64,000 nucleotides of DNA from Millisia brevis NBRC 105863. GTDB lineage: Bacteria > Actinomycetota > Actinomycetes > Mycobacteriales > Mycobacteriaceae. Each line of letters opens with the position of its first letter. The stretch's first letter is position 1. The stretch lies in NCBI RefSeq assembly GCF_001552615.1, contig NZ_BCRN01000017.1, positions 1 through 64,000 on the forward strand, read 5' to 3'. Positions 28,927 to 36,521 of the stretch are shown here, one piece after another. The translations under genes were made by a program, and so were the position numbers. The notes under the pieces are model-generated. The model saw nothing but the letters and a program-made list of their open reading frames with translations. It was not told the origin of the DNA and searched no databases.

Positions 28927-28948
28927 ATATGTTCAGAATATGTTTGCC
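28927..28948. promoter_or_regulatory. Inverted copies of the MocR-region 11-mer
   Basis: ATATGTTTGCC at 28938-28948 is the exact reverse complement of the GGCAAACATAT motif, and a partial copy ATATGTTC lies 11 bp before it (28927). The 402-nt gap from the MocR-like start (28769) to rpsP (29170) thus holds two phased motif pairs in opposite orientation about 130 bp apart, then the rpsP promoter; I see no gene in it. Confidence 0.6.
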
Positions 28949-29009
28949 ATGACGGCGGCGGGTACGGCAACCGCGGCGACGGGGAGACCGGGTGCGTGGT
29001 GGGGCGGGG

Positions 29010-29042
29010 TTGGGGAGGCGGTTCGTGTTCTGGCACAATGAA
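29010..29042 (+). promoter_or_regulatory. rpsP promoter
   Basis: -35 TTGGGG (29010-29015), an 18-bp spacer, and -10 CACAAT (29034-29039) inside TTCTGGCACAATGAA. The expected transcript start is near 29046, giving a leader of about 125 nt before rpsP. The same TTCTGGCAnnATGAA block precedes rplS. Confidence 0.6.
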
Positions 29043-29170
29043 CGGCTGTTCGCCCGTCACCGGCTACGGCCGGCCGGCGGTCACAACACCCCATATCCGC
29101 AAAACCGGGTGCACCGACCGGGTGCATCGCTGAATTGCGTCGTGACCAACCCGTTGAAAGGGGCCATACG

Positions 29171-29626
29171 ATGGCCGTTCGTATCAAGCTGACCCGTCTG
29201 GGCAAGATCCGCAACCCGCAGTACCGGGTGGTCGTCGCCGACGCCCGCACCCGCCGCGGTGGCCGTGCGATCGAGACGATCGGGAAGTACCACCCGAAGG
29301 AAGAGCCCAGCCTGATCGAGATCAACAGCGAGCGTGCGCAGTACTGGCTGTCGGTGGGCGCGCAGCCGACCGAGCCGGTCGAGGCCCTGCTGAAGATCAC
29401 CGGTGACTGGCAGAAGCACAAGGGCCTGCCGGGCGCCGAGGGCACGCTGAAGAAGGCGGAGCCGAAGCCGACCAAGCTCGAGCTGTTCCAGGCCGCCCTC
29501 GCGCAGGCCGATTCGGAGCCGATCGCCGAGGCCACCACCGCCAAGAAGAAGAAGCCGGCCAAGGCCGACGACGACGCGGCCGCCACCGAAGGGGACGCCC
29601 CCGCCGAAGCAGACGCCGCGCAGTGA
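29171..29626 (+). CDS. rpsP: 30S ribosomal protein S16 (bS16)
   Basis: 151 residues. The conserved S16 core [20 protein letters not shown] through [12 protein letters not shown] occupies the first ~80 residues. A Lys/Ala/Asp-rich low-complexity tail of about 50 residues is typical of high-GC actinobacteria. ATG at 29171, after GAAAGGGG. It begins the rpsP-khpA-rimM-trmD operon; the GTG of khpA overlaps its stop by 4 nt. Confidence 0.98.
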   Translation: MAVRIKLTRLGKIRNPQYRVVVADARTRRGGRAIETIGKYHPKEEPSLIEINSERAQYWLSVGAQPTEPVEALLKITGDWQKHKGLPGAEGTLKKAEPKPTKLELFQAALAQADSEPIAEATTAKKKKPAKADDDAAATEGDAPAEADAAQ

Positions 29627-29865
29627 GCACGGTCATCGCCGACGCCGTCGAGCATCTGGTTCGCGGCATCGTGGCCAACCCCGATGACGTTCAGGTCTCG
29701 GTGGTCACCGGACGCCGCGGTCGGACGATCGAGATCCACGTCAACCCGGACGATCTCGGCAAGGTGATCGGCCGCGGCGGACGTACCGCGACCGCGCTGC
29801 GGACCCTGGTCACCGGTATCGGTGGCCGCGGGATCCGCGTGGACGTCGTCGACACCGACCGCTGA
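29623..29865 (+). CDS. khpA: RNA-binding KH-domain protein KhpA
   Basis: 80-residue single KH-domain protein with the loop [16 protein letters not shown] (GxxG as GRGG). KhpA proteins bind RNA and, with KhpB/Jag, affect cell elongation in Gram-positives. Its place between rpsP and rimM is conserved (Rv2908c in M. tuberculosis). GTG start with a 4-nt overlap with rpsP; rimM follows 11 nt downstream. Confidence 0.93.
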   Translation: MSTVIADAVEHLVRGIVANPDDVQVSVVTGRRGRTIEIHVNPDDLGKVIGRGGRTATALRTLVTGIGGRGIRVDVVDTDR

Positions 29866-29876
29866 TCCGATCGACC

Positions 29877-30434
29877 ATGGAGCTGGTCGTCGGTCGAGTG
29901 GCCAAGCCACACGGCGTCAAAGGTGAACTGGTGGTCGAGGTGCGCACCGACGACCCCGACCAACGCTTCGCGGCCGGGTCCGTTCTTCGGGCCCGGCCGC
30001 GGATGCGTGACACCACCCCGTACAAGAAGTTGCCGCGGCTGACCGTCACCGGCGCTCGCAGTCATTCGGGGCGGATGTTGGTGACGATCGAGGGCGTCGC
30101 CGATCGCACTGCGGCGGAGGCCCTGCGCGGGACCCTGCTGGTGATCGACTCGTCGGAGCTGCCCGCCCGCGACGATCCGGACGAGTTCTACGATCACGAA
30201 CTCGAAGGCCTCGAGGTGCGGTTGCGGGCCGAGGGGTCCTCGCCCCGCGCGATCGGGATCGTGCGCGAGGTATTGCACACCGCCGGTGGCGATCTGCTGG
30301 CGGTCGACCTCCCCGAGGCGGGAGAGGTGCTCGTGCCCTTCATCTCGGAATTTGTTCCCCACATCGATCTCGGCGAGAGCTACCTCGAAATCGACCCGCC
30401 CGAGGGATTGATGCCCGACGGCGACGAGCCGTGA
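29877..30434 (+). CDS. rimM: Ribosome maturation factor RimM
   Basis: 185-residue 16S rRNA-processing protein that helps 30S head assembly, binding S19. The N-terminal domain starts ELVVGRVAKPHGVKGELVVEV; the C-terminal PRC-barrel domain includes DEFYDHELEGLEVR and VPFISEFVPHIDL. ATG at 29877. The stop overlaps the trmD GTG by 4 nt, the classic rimM-trmD coupling. Confidence 0.97.
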   Translation: MELVVGRVAKPHGVKGELVVEVRTDDPDQRFAAGSVLRARPRMRDTTPYKKLPRLTVTGARSHSGRMLVTIEGVADRTAAEALRGTLLVIDSSELPARDDPDEFYDHELEGLEVRLRAEGSSPRAIGIVREVLHTAGGDLLAVDLPEAGEVLVPFISEFVPHIDLGESYLEIDPPEGLMPDGDEP

Positions 30435-31192
30435 CCTCGCCGTCGCTGGCGGTCGACGTGCTGACCATCTTTCCGGGCTATCTGTCGCCGCTGCGGGAAG
30501 CCTTGGTCGGCAAGGCGATCGACGCCGGACTGGTGTCGGTGGGGGTGCACGATCTGCGCGACTGGACGCACGACGTGCACCGCGCCGTCGATGACGCGCC
30601 CTACGGCGGCGGCCCCGGCATGCTGATGAAGCCGCAGGTCTGGGGCGAGGCGCTCGACGACGTGCTCGCCCGTCACGACGATCCCATCCTGATCGTGCCG
30701 ACCCCGGCCGGTCGCCCCTTCACCCAGGAGACCGCCCAGCGCTGGTCGCGCGAATCCGCGCTCGTCTTCGCCTGCGGGCGGTACGAGGGGATCGACGAAC
30801 GGGTGATGATCGACGCCGGCCGTCGGGTCCGGGTCGAGCAGGTCTCGATCGGTGACTACGTCCTCGTCGGGGGCGAGGCCGCGGTGCTGGTCATCTGCGA
30901 GGCGGTGATCCGTCTCATCCCCGGGGTGCTGGGCAATCAGCGCTCCCATCAGGAGGACTCCTTCTCCGACGGCATGCTCGAGGGCCCCGCCTATACCCGT
31001 CCGCGGGTCTGGCGCGACCTCGAGGTGCCGCCGATCCTGCTGTCCGGAGACCACGCGCGGATCGCCCGGTGGCGCCGCGAACAGGGGCTCGAACGCACCG
31101 CGGACCGGCGACCGGATCTGATCGATCCGCCGGTATCCGCCGGGGCGGAGCGCGCCGGCGAATCCGCCGGTCCCGGGACGAATCCGCGCTGA
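30431..31192 (+). CDS. trmD: tRNA (guanine37-N1)-methyltransferase TrmD
   Basis: 253-residue SPOUT methyltransferase that makes m1G37 in tRNAs reading CNN codons and prevents +1 frameshifting. It contains the N-terminal DVLTIFPGYL, the substrate loop DDAPYGGGPGML, and the trefoil-knot SAM site IGDYVLVGGEAAVLV. The C-terminal ~25 residues (Ala/Gly/Pro-rich) extend past the conserved domain. The GTG start overlaps rimM. tex begins 99 nt after it with its own promoter. Confidence 0.97.
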   Translation: MTSPSLAVDVLTIFPGYLSPLREALVGKAIDAGLVSVGVHDLRDWTHDVHRAVDDAPYGGGPGMLMKPQVWGEALDDVLARHDDPILIVPTPAGRPFTQETAQRWSRESALVFACGRYEGIDERVMIDAGRRVRVEQVSIGDYVLVGGEAAVLVICEAVIRLIPGVLGNQRSHQEDSFSDGMLEGPAYTRPRVWRDLEVPPILLSGDHARIARWRREQGLERTADRRPDLIDPPVSAGAERAGESAGPGTNPR

Positions 31193-31277
31193 TCGCCGCC
31201 GCGGGCAGCCGTGGACGCCCGGGGTCGAAAAGCGGCGGGTCTCGGGACGGCGCGACCGCGCCCGCAGCCGACTTCGG

Positions 31278-31283
31278 TAGGCT
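31278..31283 (+). promoter_or_regulatory. -10 element for a leaderless tex mRNA
   Basis: TAGGCT ends 8 bases before the GTG at 31292, the spacing expected if transcription starts on or next to the start codon. No ribosome binding site is seen, which supports a leaderless transcript. Confidence 0.55.
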
Positions 31284-31291
31284 CGCGGCCC

Positions 31292-33895
31292 GTGACCGAC
31301 CAGAGCATCAACGAAGCACCCACACCCGACGCCGCCGCGACCACGACGTCGGGGCCGGCCGATCGGCGGATCGGGACCACCGATATCGATCGGCGGATCG
31401 CCGAGGAACTGGGTGTGGGGCGCGGCAGTGTGCGCGCCGCGATCGAGCTGCTCGACGGCGGCTCGACCGTGCCGTTCATCGCCCGGTACCGCAAGGAGGT
31501 CACCGGCGGTCTCGACGACACCCAGCTGCGCACCCTCGAGGAGCGCCTGACCTATCTGCGCGAGCTCGAGGACCGGCGCGGGGTGATCCTCGAGTCGATC
31601 CGGGAGCAGGGCAAGCTCGACGAGGAGCTCGAAGCCCGCATCGTGGCCGCCGACACCAAGGCCCGCCTCGAGGACATCTACCTGCCGTACAAGCCGAAGC
31701 GTCGCACCAAGGCCCAGATCGCCCGCGAAGCCGGGCACGAGCCGGTCGCCGACGCCCTGCTGTCCGATCCGACGACCGATCCGGCCGGGTACACCGCCGA
31801 ACAGCTCGACGGCGCCCGCGCGATCCTGGTCGAACGCTTCGCCGAGGACGCCGACCTGGTCGGGTCGCTGCGCGAGACGATGTGGAGCCACGGCGCGCTC
31901 GCCTCGAAGGTGCGCGACGGCAAGCAGGCCGACGGCGCCAAGTTCTCCGACTACTTCGAATTCGCCGAGGACTTCACCTCGCTGCCCTCGCACCGCGTCC
32001 TGGCCGTGCTGCGCGGCGAGAAGGAGGACGTGCTGAGCCTGACCTTCGACCCGGAGCCCGGCGACGAGGAGGGCGAGCGCTACCGGACGATGATCGCGGC
32101 CCGCTTCGGCATCGCCGATCTGGGACGGCCCGCCGACCGTTGGCTCGCGGACACCGTCCGCTGGGCCTGGCGGACCCGGCTGCTGGTCTCCTCGGCGCTC
32201 GACGTGCGCATGCGGCTGCGGCAGGCCGCCGAAACGGACGCGGTCGCCGTCTTCGCCAACAACCTGCGCGACCTGCTGCTGGCCGCGCCCGCCGGCGGTC
32301 GGGTCACCATGGGCCTCGATCCCGGCTTCCGCACCGGCACCAAGGTCGCCGTGGTCGACGCGACCGGCAAGGTCCTCGCCCACGACACGATCTACCCGCA
32401 TCAGCCGCACAACCGTGTCGAGCAGGCCCTCGCCACCCTCGACCGGTTGACCCGCGAGCACGGCGTCGAACTGGTGGCGATCGGCAACGGCACCGCTTCG
32501 CGCGAGACCGACCGGCTCGCCGCGACCCTGGTCTCCGCCCACCCGAGCCTGACCAAGGTCGTCGTCTCCGAGGCCGGCGCCTCGGTCTACTCGGCGTCGG
32601 AGTACGCCGCCGGTGAGCTGCCCGACCTCGACGTCACCATCCGCGGCGCCGTCTCGATCGCCCGGCGCCTGCAGGACCCGCTCGCCGAACTGGTCAAGAT
32701 CGACCCGAAGTCGATCGGCGTCGGCCAGTACCAGCACGACGTTTCCGAATCGCTGCTCGCCCGCTCGCTCGGCGCGGTGGTCGAGGACGCGGTCAACGCG
32801 GTCGGCGTCGACGTCAACACCGCCTCGGTCCCGCTGCTGTCCCGCGTCTCCGGCATCACCCGCTCGCTCGCCGAGGCGATCGTCGCGCACCGCGACAACC
32901 GCGGCGCGTTCCGCTCGCGCGAGCAGCTGACCGATGTCGCGCGGTTGGGGCCCAAGGCTTACGAACAGTGCGCCGGCTTCATGCGGATCCGCGGCGGCGA
33001 CGACCCGCTCGACGCGAGCGCCGTGCACCCGGAGGCCTATCCGGTGGTCCGCCGGATCGCCGAACGCAGCGGTCTGCCGGTCGCCGAGGTCATCGGCAAC
33101 TCGGCCGTCCTCGGCTCGGTGCGGGCGGCGGACTTCGTCGACGAGCGCTTCGGCCTGCCGACCGTCGTCGACATCCTCGGCGAGCTCGACAAGCCCGGTC
33201 GTGACCCGCGGCCGCAGTTCGAGACCGCCACCTTCGCGGCCGGCGTCGAGAAGATCGGCGACCTCACCCCGGGGATGGTCCTCGAGGGCGTGGTCACCAA
33301 CGTCGCCGCGTTCGGTGCCTTCGTCGACATCGGCGTCCACCAGGACGGTCTGGTCCACGTCTCGGCGATGTCGCACACCTTCGTCAAGGACCCGCGCGAC
33401 GTGGTGCGCAGCGGCCAGGTGGTCAAGGTCAAGGTCACCGAGGTCGACACCGAACGCAAGCGGATCGGGCTGACCCTGCGACTCGACGACGAGGCCGACG
33501 TCCGCGCTCGCGGCGGACGCGCCGAAGGCGGTCGCGGTGGGCGCTCCGATCAGTCGCGCGGCGGGCGTCCCGACGGGCAGGCCCGCGGCGGGCGGTCCGA
33601 CGGGCAATCGCGTGGGGGACGTTCCGACGGGCAGGCCCGTGGGGGGCGGTCCGACGGCCAGTCGCGCGGCGGCCGCTCCGAGGCGCCGTCCCGCGGTCGT
33701 TCCGACGGGCGGCAGGCGGCCGATGCCAACGCCTCGCGCGGTCGCGGCGACCGCAGCGGCAACGCCGGCGACCGCGGGCGCGGCGACCAGGGGGCCTCCG
33801 GCGGTGACCGTCGTCACAAGGGCGGCAACGATCGGCGGTCCCAGCCGACCGGCTCGATGGCCGATGCGCTGCGGCGGGCGGGTTTCGGTTCCTGA
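31292..33895 (+). CDS. tex: Tex-family RNA-binding transcription accessory protein
   Basis: 867-residue Tex protein: Tex N-terminal helical domain (VPFIARYRKEVTGGLDD), YqgF/RNase H-like domain (MGLDPGFRTGTKVAVVDATG), helix-hairpin-helix region (SRVSGITRSLAEAIVAHRD), and a C-terminal S1 domain (LTPGMVLEGVVTNVAAFGAF). Tex binds nucleic acid and interacts with transcription and ribosome-associated processes. After S1 comes a ~120-residue Arg/Gly-rich tail with repeated RGGRSDGQ units, absent from most Tex proteins. The GTG at 31292 is chosen because it follows a leaderless -10 element. Confidence 0.95.
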   Translation: MTDQSINEAPTPDAAATTTSGPADRRIGTTDIDRRIAEELGVGRGSVRAAIELLDGGSTVPFIARYRKEVTGGLDDTQLRTLEERLTYLRELEDRRGVILESIREQGKLDEELEARIVAADTKARLEDIYLPYKPKRRTKAQIAREAGHEPVADALLSDPTTDPAGYTAEQLDGARAILVERFAEDADLVGSLRETMWSHGALASKVRDGKQADGAKFSDYFEFAEDFTSLPSHRVLAVLRGEKEDVLSLTFDPEPGDEEGERYRTMIAARFGIADLGRPADRWLADTVRWAWRTRLLVSSALDVRMRLRQAAETDAVAVFANNLRDLLLAAPAGGRVTMGLDPGFRTGTKVAVVDATGKVLAHDTIYPHQPHNRVEQALATLDRLTREHGVELVAIGNGTASRETDRLAATLVSAHPSLTKVVVSEAGASVYSASEYAAGELPDLDVTIRGAVSIARRLQDPLAELVKIDPKSIGVGQYQHDVSESLLARSLGAVVEDAVNAVGVDVNTASVPLLSRVSGITRSLAEAIVAHRDNRGAFRSREQLTDVARLGPKAYEQCAGFMRIRGGDDPLDASAVHPEAYPVVRRIAERSGLPVAEVIGNSAVLGSVRAADFVDERFGLPTVVDILGELDKPGRDPRPQFETATFAAGVEKIGDLTPGMVLEGVVTNVAAFGAFVDIGVHQDGLVHVSAMSHTFVKDPRDVVRSGQVVKVKVTEVDTERKRIGLTLRLDDEADVRARGGRAEGGRGGRSDQSRGGRPDGQARGGRSDGQSRGGRSDGQARGGRSDGQSRGGRSEAPSRGRSDGRQAADANASRGRGDRSGNAGDRGRGDQGASGGDRRHKGGNDRRSQPTGSMADALRRAGFGS
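33530..33710 (+). repeat. 24-bp-period repeats encoding RGGRSDGQ units in tex
   Basis: Within the tex tail, about five consecutive 24-bp units encode RGG(R/P)SDGQ-like octapeptides (33550-33690), followed by looser RGG/RGR units. RGG boxes in other proteins bind RNA; here that role is inferred. Repeat number is likely to vary between strains. Confidence 0.8.
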
Positions 33896-33916
33896 GCCAA
33901 CCCCCGGTCGCCGGTT

Positions 33917-33940
33917 CGACCCGGCCGTTCGCGCGGGTCG
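33917..33940. terminator. Candidate hairpin terminator after tex
   Basis: CGACCCG (33917-33923) pairs perfectly with CGGGTCG (33934-33940) across a 10-nt loop, 21 nt after the tex stop. There is no T-run, as is common for actinobacterial terminators. Confidence 0.4.
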
Positions 33941-33941
33941 A

Positions 33942-33975
33942 TTACCACCGCATCCGCCGCTTCTGGCATCATGAA
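33942..33975 (+). promoter_or_regulatory. rplS promoter
   Basis: TTCTGGCATCATGAA (33961-33975) carries a -10 CATCAT at 33967-33972; TTACCA at 33942 is a possible -35 (19-bp spacer). The block matches the rpsP promoter at 13 of 15 positions. A start near 33979 gives a ~150-nt leader before rplS. Confidence 0.5.
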
Positions 33976-34126
33976 TCGGTTGCCGGCGCCGATACGCGTG
34001 CGGTCGACAACCCTTACACGGAGTACGAACGGGTGGGAATCCGTGATCGTCGCCGGGCACAGCCCGCGGCCGGTCCGGCGCCACGTTCCTCTGCTCATGC
34101 GTCGAAACACCAAGGACGGACAGTCA

Positions 34127-34468
34127 ATGAACACCCTGGACCTCGTCGAGAAGCAGTCGCTGCGCACCGACATCCCCGAGTTCGGCCCCGGCGACACGGT
34201 CAACGTGCACGTCAAGGTCATCGAGGGCAGCAAGGAGCGCGTGCAGGTCTTCAAGGGCGCGGTGATCCGGCGCCAGGGCGGCGGCATCCGCGAGACCTTC
34301 ACCGTGCGCAAGGTATCGTTCGGCGTCGGCGTCGAGCGCACCTTCCCGGTGCACAGCCCGAACCTCGCGAGCATCGAGGTCGTCACCCGCGGTGACGTCC
34401 GTCGCGCCAAGCTCTACTACCTGCGCGATCTGCGCGGCAAGGCCGCCAAGATCAAGGAGAAGCGCTGA
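34127..34468 (+). CDS. rplS: 50S ribosomal protein L19 (bL19)
   Basis: 113 residues, the family length. The core includes [39 protein letters not shown] and [23 protein letters not shown] at 34127 after AAGGACGG. L19 sits at the 30S-50S interface. lepB follows after 40 nt, a gap that contains a short CCCC-GAAA-GGGG hairpin. Confidence 0.98.
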   Translation: MNTLDLVEKQSLRTDIPEFGPGDTVNVHVKVIEGSKERVQVFKGAVIRRQGGGIRETFTVRKVSFGVGVERTFPVHSPNLASIEVVTRGDVRRAKLYYLRDLRGKAAKIKEKR

Positions 34469-34508
34469 TCGAGTTCCCCGAAAGGGGAGCCGGCCGGCGG
34501 TCGACCAT

Positions 34509-35279
34509 ATGAACGCACGCTCGGACAAGCGGGGGTTCACCTTCCGCACCGACGCCGATCGCGAGAACGAGAAGAAGAAGCGGCCGTTCTGGAAGGAACT
34601 GCCGATTCTGATCGTGACGGCGTTGGTGCTGAGCATCCTGTTGCAGACCTTCGTCGCGCGGGTCTTCCTGATCCCGTCCGAGTCGATGGAGCCGACGTTG
34701 CACGGCTGCAACGGCTGCACGGGTGACCGGATTCTGGTCGACAAGATCACCTACCGCTTCGGAGAACCGCGGCCGGGTGACGTGCTGGTCTTCAAGGGGC
34801 CCGACTCGTGGTCGATCGGCTACACCTCGACCCGCTCGGACAACGTCGTCGTACGTGGTCTGCAGGAGGTCGGCTCGATGGTCGGCCTGGTCGCGCCCGA
34901 CGAGAACGACCTGGTCAAGCGCGTCATCGCGGTCGGTGGGCAGACCGTCGAGTGCTGCGACGCGCAGGGCCGGGTCATGGTCAACGGCGTCGCGATCGAC
35001 GAGCCGTACATCCAGTTCGACTTCCCCTTCGAGCCCGGCGTGCTCGACTGCACCACCGTGCCGTCGTCCGGACGATGCTTCGGACCGGTCACGGTGCCGG
35101 AGGGGCGGCTGTGGATGATGGGCGACAATCGCAGCAATTCCGCGGACTCGCGGGTACACGTCGGCGACGAGAACGAGGGCACCATCCCGGTCGACAACGT
35201 CGTGGGCAAGGCCCGCCTGATCATCCTGCCGCCGTCGCGGTGGGGTGTTATCTCGGATCCGCAGATCGTTCCGCAGTGA
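34509..35279 (+). CDS. lepB: Type I signal peptidase
   Basis: 256-residue membrane-anchored serine/lysine peptidase that removes signal peptides. One N-terminal membrane helix (about 32-50) precedes box B, IPSESMEPTL, with nucleophile Ser59; the general base Lys137 lies in DLVKRVIAVGG; box E reads MGDNRSNSADSR. The extracytoplasmic domain has six cysteines (HGCNGC, VECCD, LDCT, GRCFG), more than usual, so disulphides are possible. Position after rplS and before rnhB is conserved in Mycobacteriales. Confidence 0.97.
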   Translation: MNARSDKRGFTFRTDADRENEKKKRPFWKELPILIVTALVLSILLQTFVARVFLIPSESMEPTLHGCNGCTGDRILVDKITYRFGEPRPGDVLVFKGPDSWSIGYTSTRSDNVVVRGLQEVGSMVGLVAPDENDLVKRVIAVGGQTVECCDAQGRVMVNGVAIDEPYIQFDFPFEPGVLDCTTVPSSGRCFGPVTVPEGRLWMMGDNRSNSADSRVHVGDENEGTIPVDNVVGKARLIILPPSRWGVISDPQIVPQ

Positions 35280-35304
35280 TCGCCGGCGCGGGGCGCTCCG
35301 CTCG

Positions 35305-35332
35305 GGCCCGTCGATACCGAGTTCGACGGGCC
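35305..35332. terminator. Hairpin terminator between lepB and rnhB
   Basis: GGCCCGTCG (35305-35313) pairs perfectly with CGACGGGCC (35324-35332) over a 10-nt loop, 25 nt after the lepB stop and 10 nt before the rnhB start codon. There is no T-run. The closeness to rnhB means it could instead modulate rnhB translation. Confidence 0.5.
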
Positions 35333-35342
35333 GCGTAGCCCC

Positions 35343-36125
35343 GTGTCGGTCGAAGCCCGCCCACGACGGGGCGCCGCCCAGTGGCCGCCCCGCGTGGTGG
35401 TGCGCCGTGCCGCGGGTCTGCGGACGATGGAATCGGTGCTCTACCGGTGCGGCCTCGGACCGGTCGCCGGGGTCGACGAGGCCGGCCGCGGCGCCTGCGC
35501 CGGACCGCTCGTGGTGGCCGCCTGCGTGCTCGGCGAACGGGCCCGCAGCGGGCTGATCGACCTGGACGACTCGAAGAAGCTGACGCCGGCGATGCGCGAG
35601 ACGCTCTTCGGACGGATCAAGCGCTCCGCGGTGGCCTGGTCGGTGGTGACCTTCCCGGCCGAGGAGATCGACCGGATCGGCATCCACGTCGCCAATATCG
35701 AAGGCATGCGGCGGACGATCGCCGGTCTCGACAGCGAACCCGGCTACGTGCTGACCGACGGCTTCCGGGTGCCGGGCCTGCCGGTGCCGTCGCTGCCGGT
35801 CATCGGTGGGGATGCGGCGGCCGCGTCGATCGCCGCGGCGAGCGTCCTGGCCAAGGTGACCCGCGACCGCATGATGGTCGAGATGGATGAGCAATACGCC
35901 GGCTATGGCTTCGCCGAGCACAAGGGATACAGCACCCCGGAGCACAGTCGGCGGCTCGCCGAGCTGGGACCGTGCCCCGAACATCGCTTTTCCTATGCGA
36001 ATGTGGGTGCGGCCCGACTGGTCGCCACCGGGCGCCCGGGTGATGATGGACAGCGCGCCCATGGTCGACATGGCGACCGCAGGGTCAGGCGCGCCCGCAG
36101 TGAAGGAGGGTGGGAGGTCCGATGA
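35343..36125 (+). CDS. rnhB: Ribonuclease HII
   Basis: 260-residue RNase HII that cuts RNA in RNA-DNA hybrids and single ribonucleotides in DNA. The catalytic Asp-Glu pair is in [15 protein letters not shown]; further acidic ligands are in YVLTDGF and in the [13 protein letters not shown] region; the [14 protein letters not shown] loop is typical. An Arg-rich N-terminal extension of ~40 residues and a basic tail flank the core. The 3' end overlaps the DUF2469 ATG by 4 nt, as in M. tuberculosis Rv2902c-Rv2901c. Confidence 0.95.
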   Translation: MSVEARPRRGAAQWPPRVVVRRAAGLRTMESVLYRCGLGPVAGVDEAGRGACAGPLVVAACVLGERARSGLIDLDDSKKLTPAMRETLFGRIKRSAVAWSVVTFPAEEIDRIGIHVANIEGMRRTIAGLDSEPGYVLTDGFRVPGLPVPSLPVIGGDAAAASIAAASVLAKVTRDRMMVEMDEQYAGYGFAEHKGYSTPEHSRRLAELGPCPEHRFSYANVGAARLVATGRPGDDGQRAHGRHGDRRVRRARSEGGWEVR

Positions 36126-36427
36126 GTGCCGAGGATCTCGAGAAGTACGAAACCGAGATGGAGCTCACGCTCTACCGGGAGTACCGAGACATCGTCGGGC
36201 AGTTCACCTACGTGATCGAGACCGAGCGGCGGTTCTACCTCGCCAACTCGGTGGAGGTGCTGCCCCGCAATGCCGACGGTGAGGTGTACTTCGAGCTGCG
36301 GATGTCCGACGCCTGGGTCTGGGATATGTACCGTCCCGCGCGTTTCGTCAAGCACGTCAAAGTGCTCACCTTCAAGGACGTGAACGTCGAGGAACTCGAC
36401 AAGCCGGACCTGCGGCTACCCGACTGA
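36122..36427 (+). CDS. DUF2469 family protein (Rv2901c-like)
   Basis: 101-residue acidic protein beginning [21 protein letters not shown] and containing [17 protein letters not shown] and the W/M/Y-rich [11 protein letters not shown]. It is almost invariant across actinobacteria and always follows rnhB, but its biochemical role is not established. The 4-nt overlap with rnhB implies coupling. No membrane segment or known catalytic motif is seen. Confidence 0.93.
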   Translation: MSAEDLEKYETEMELTLYREYRDIVGQFTYVIETERRFYLANSVEVLPRNADGEVYFELRMSDAWVWDMYRPARFVKHVKVLTFKDVNVEELDKPDLRLPD

Positions 36428-36521
36428 ACCCGGCCGGTGTGCGTACATCTTCCCCAGCGCGTCGCCGAGGAGATAATCGTCGCGCTCTGCCGCTGAGGAA
36501 GACCCTTGCACAGCGGTCCGG

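Noticed and set aside
30380-34084. A 1234-codon open frame on the minus strand
   Set aside because: It lies opposite rimM's 3' end, trmD and all of tex, has an Arg/Gly/Asp/Val composition typical of GC-rich antisense frames, and shows no domain.
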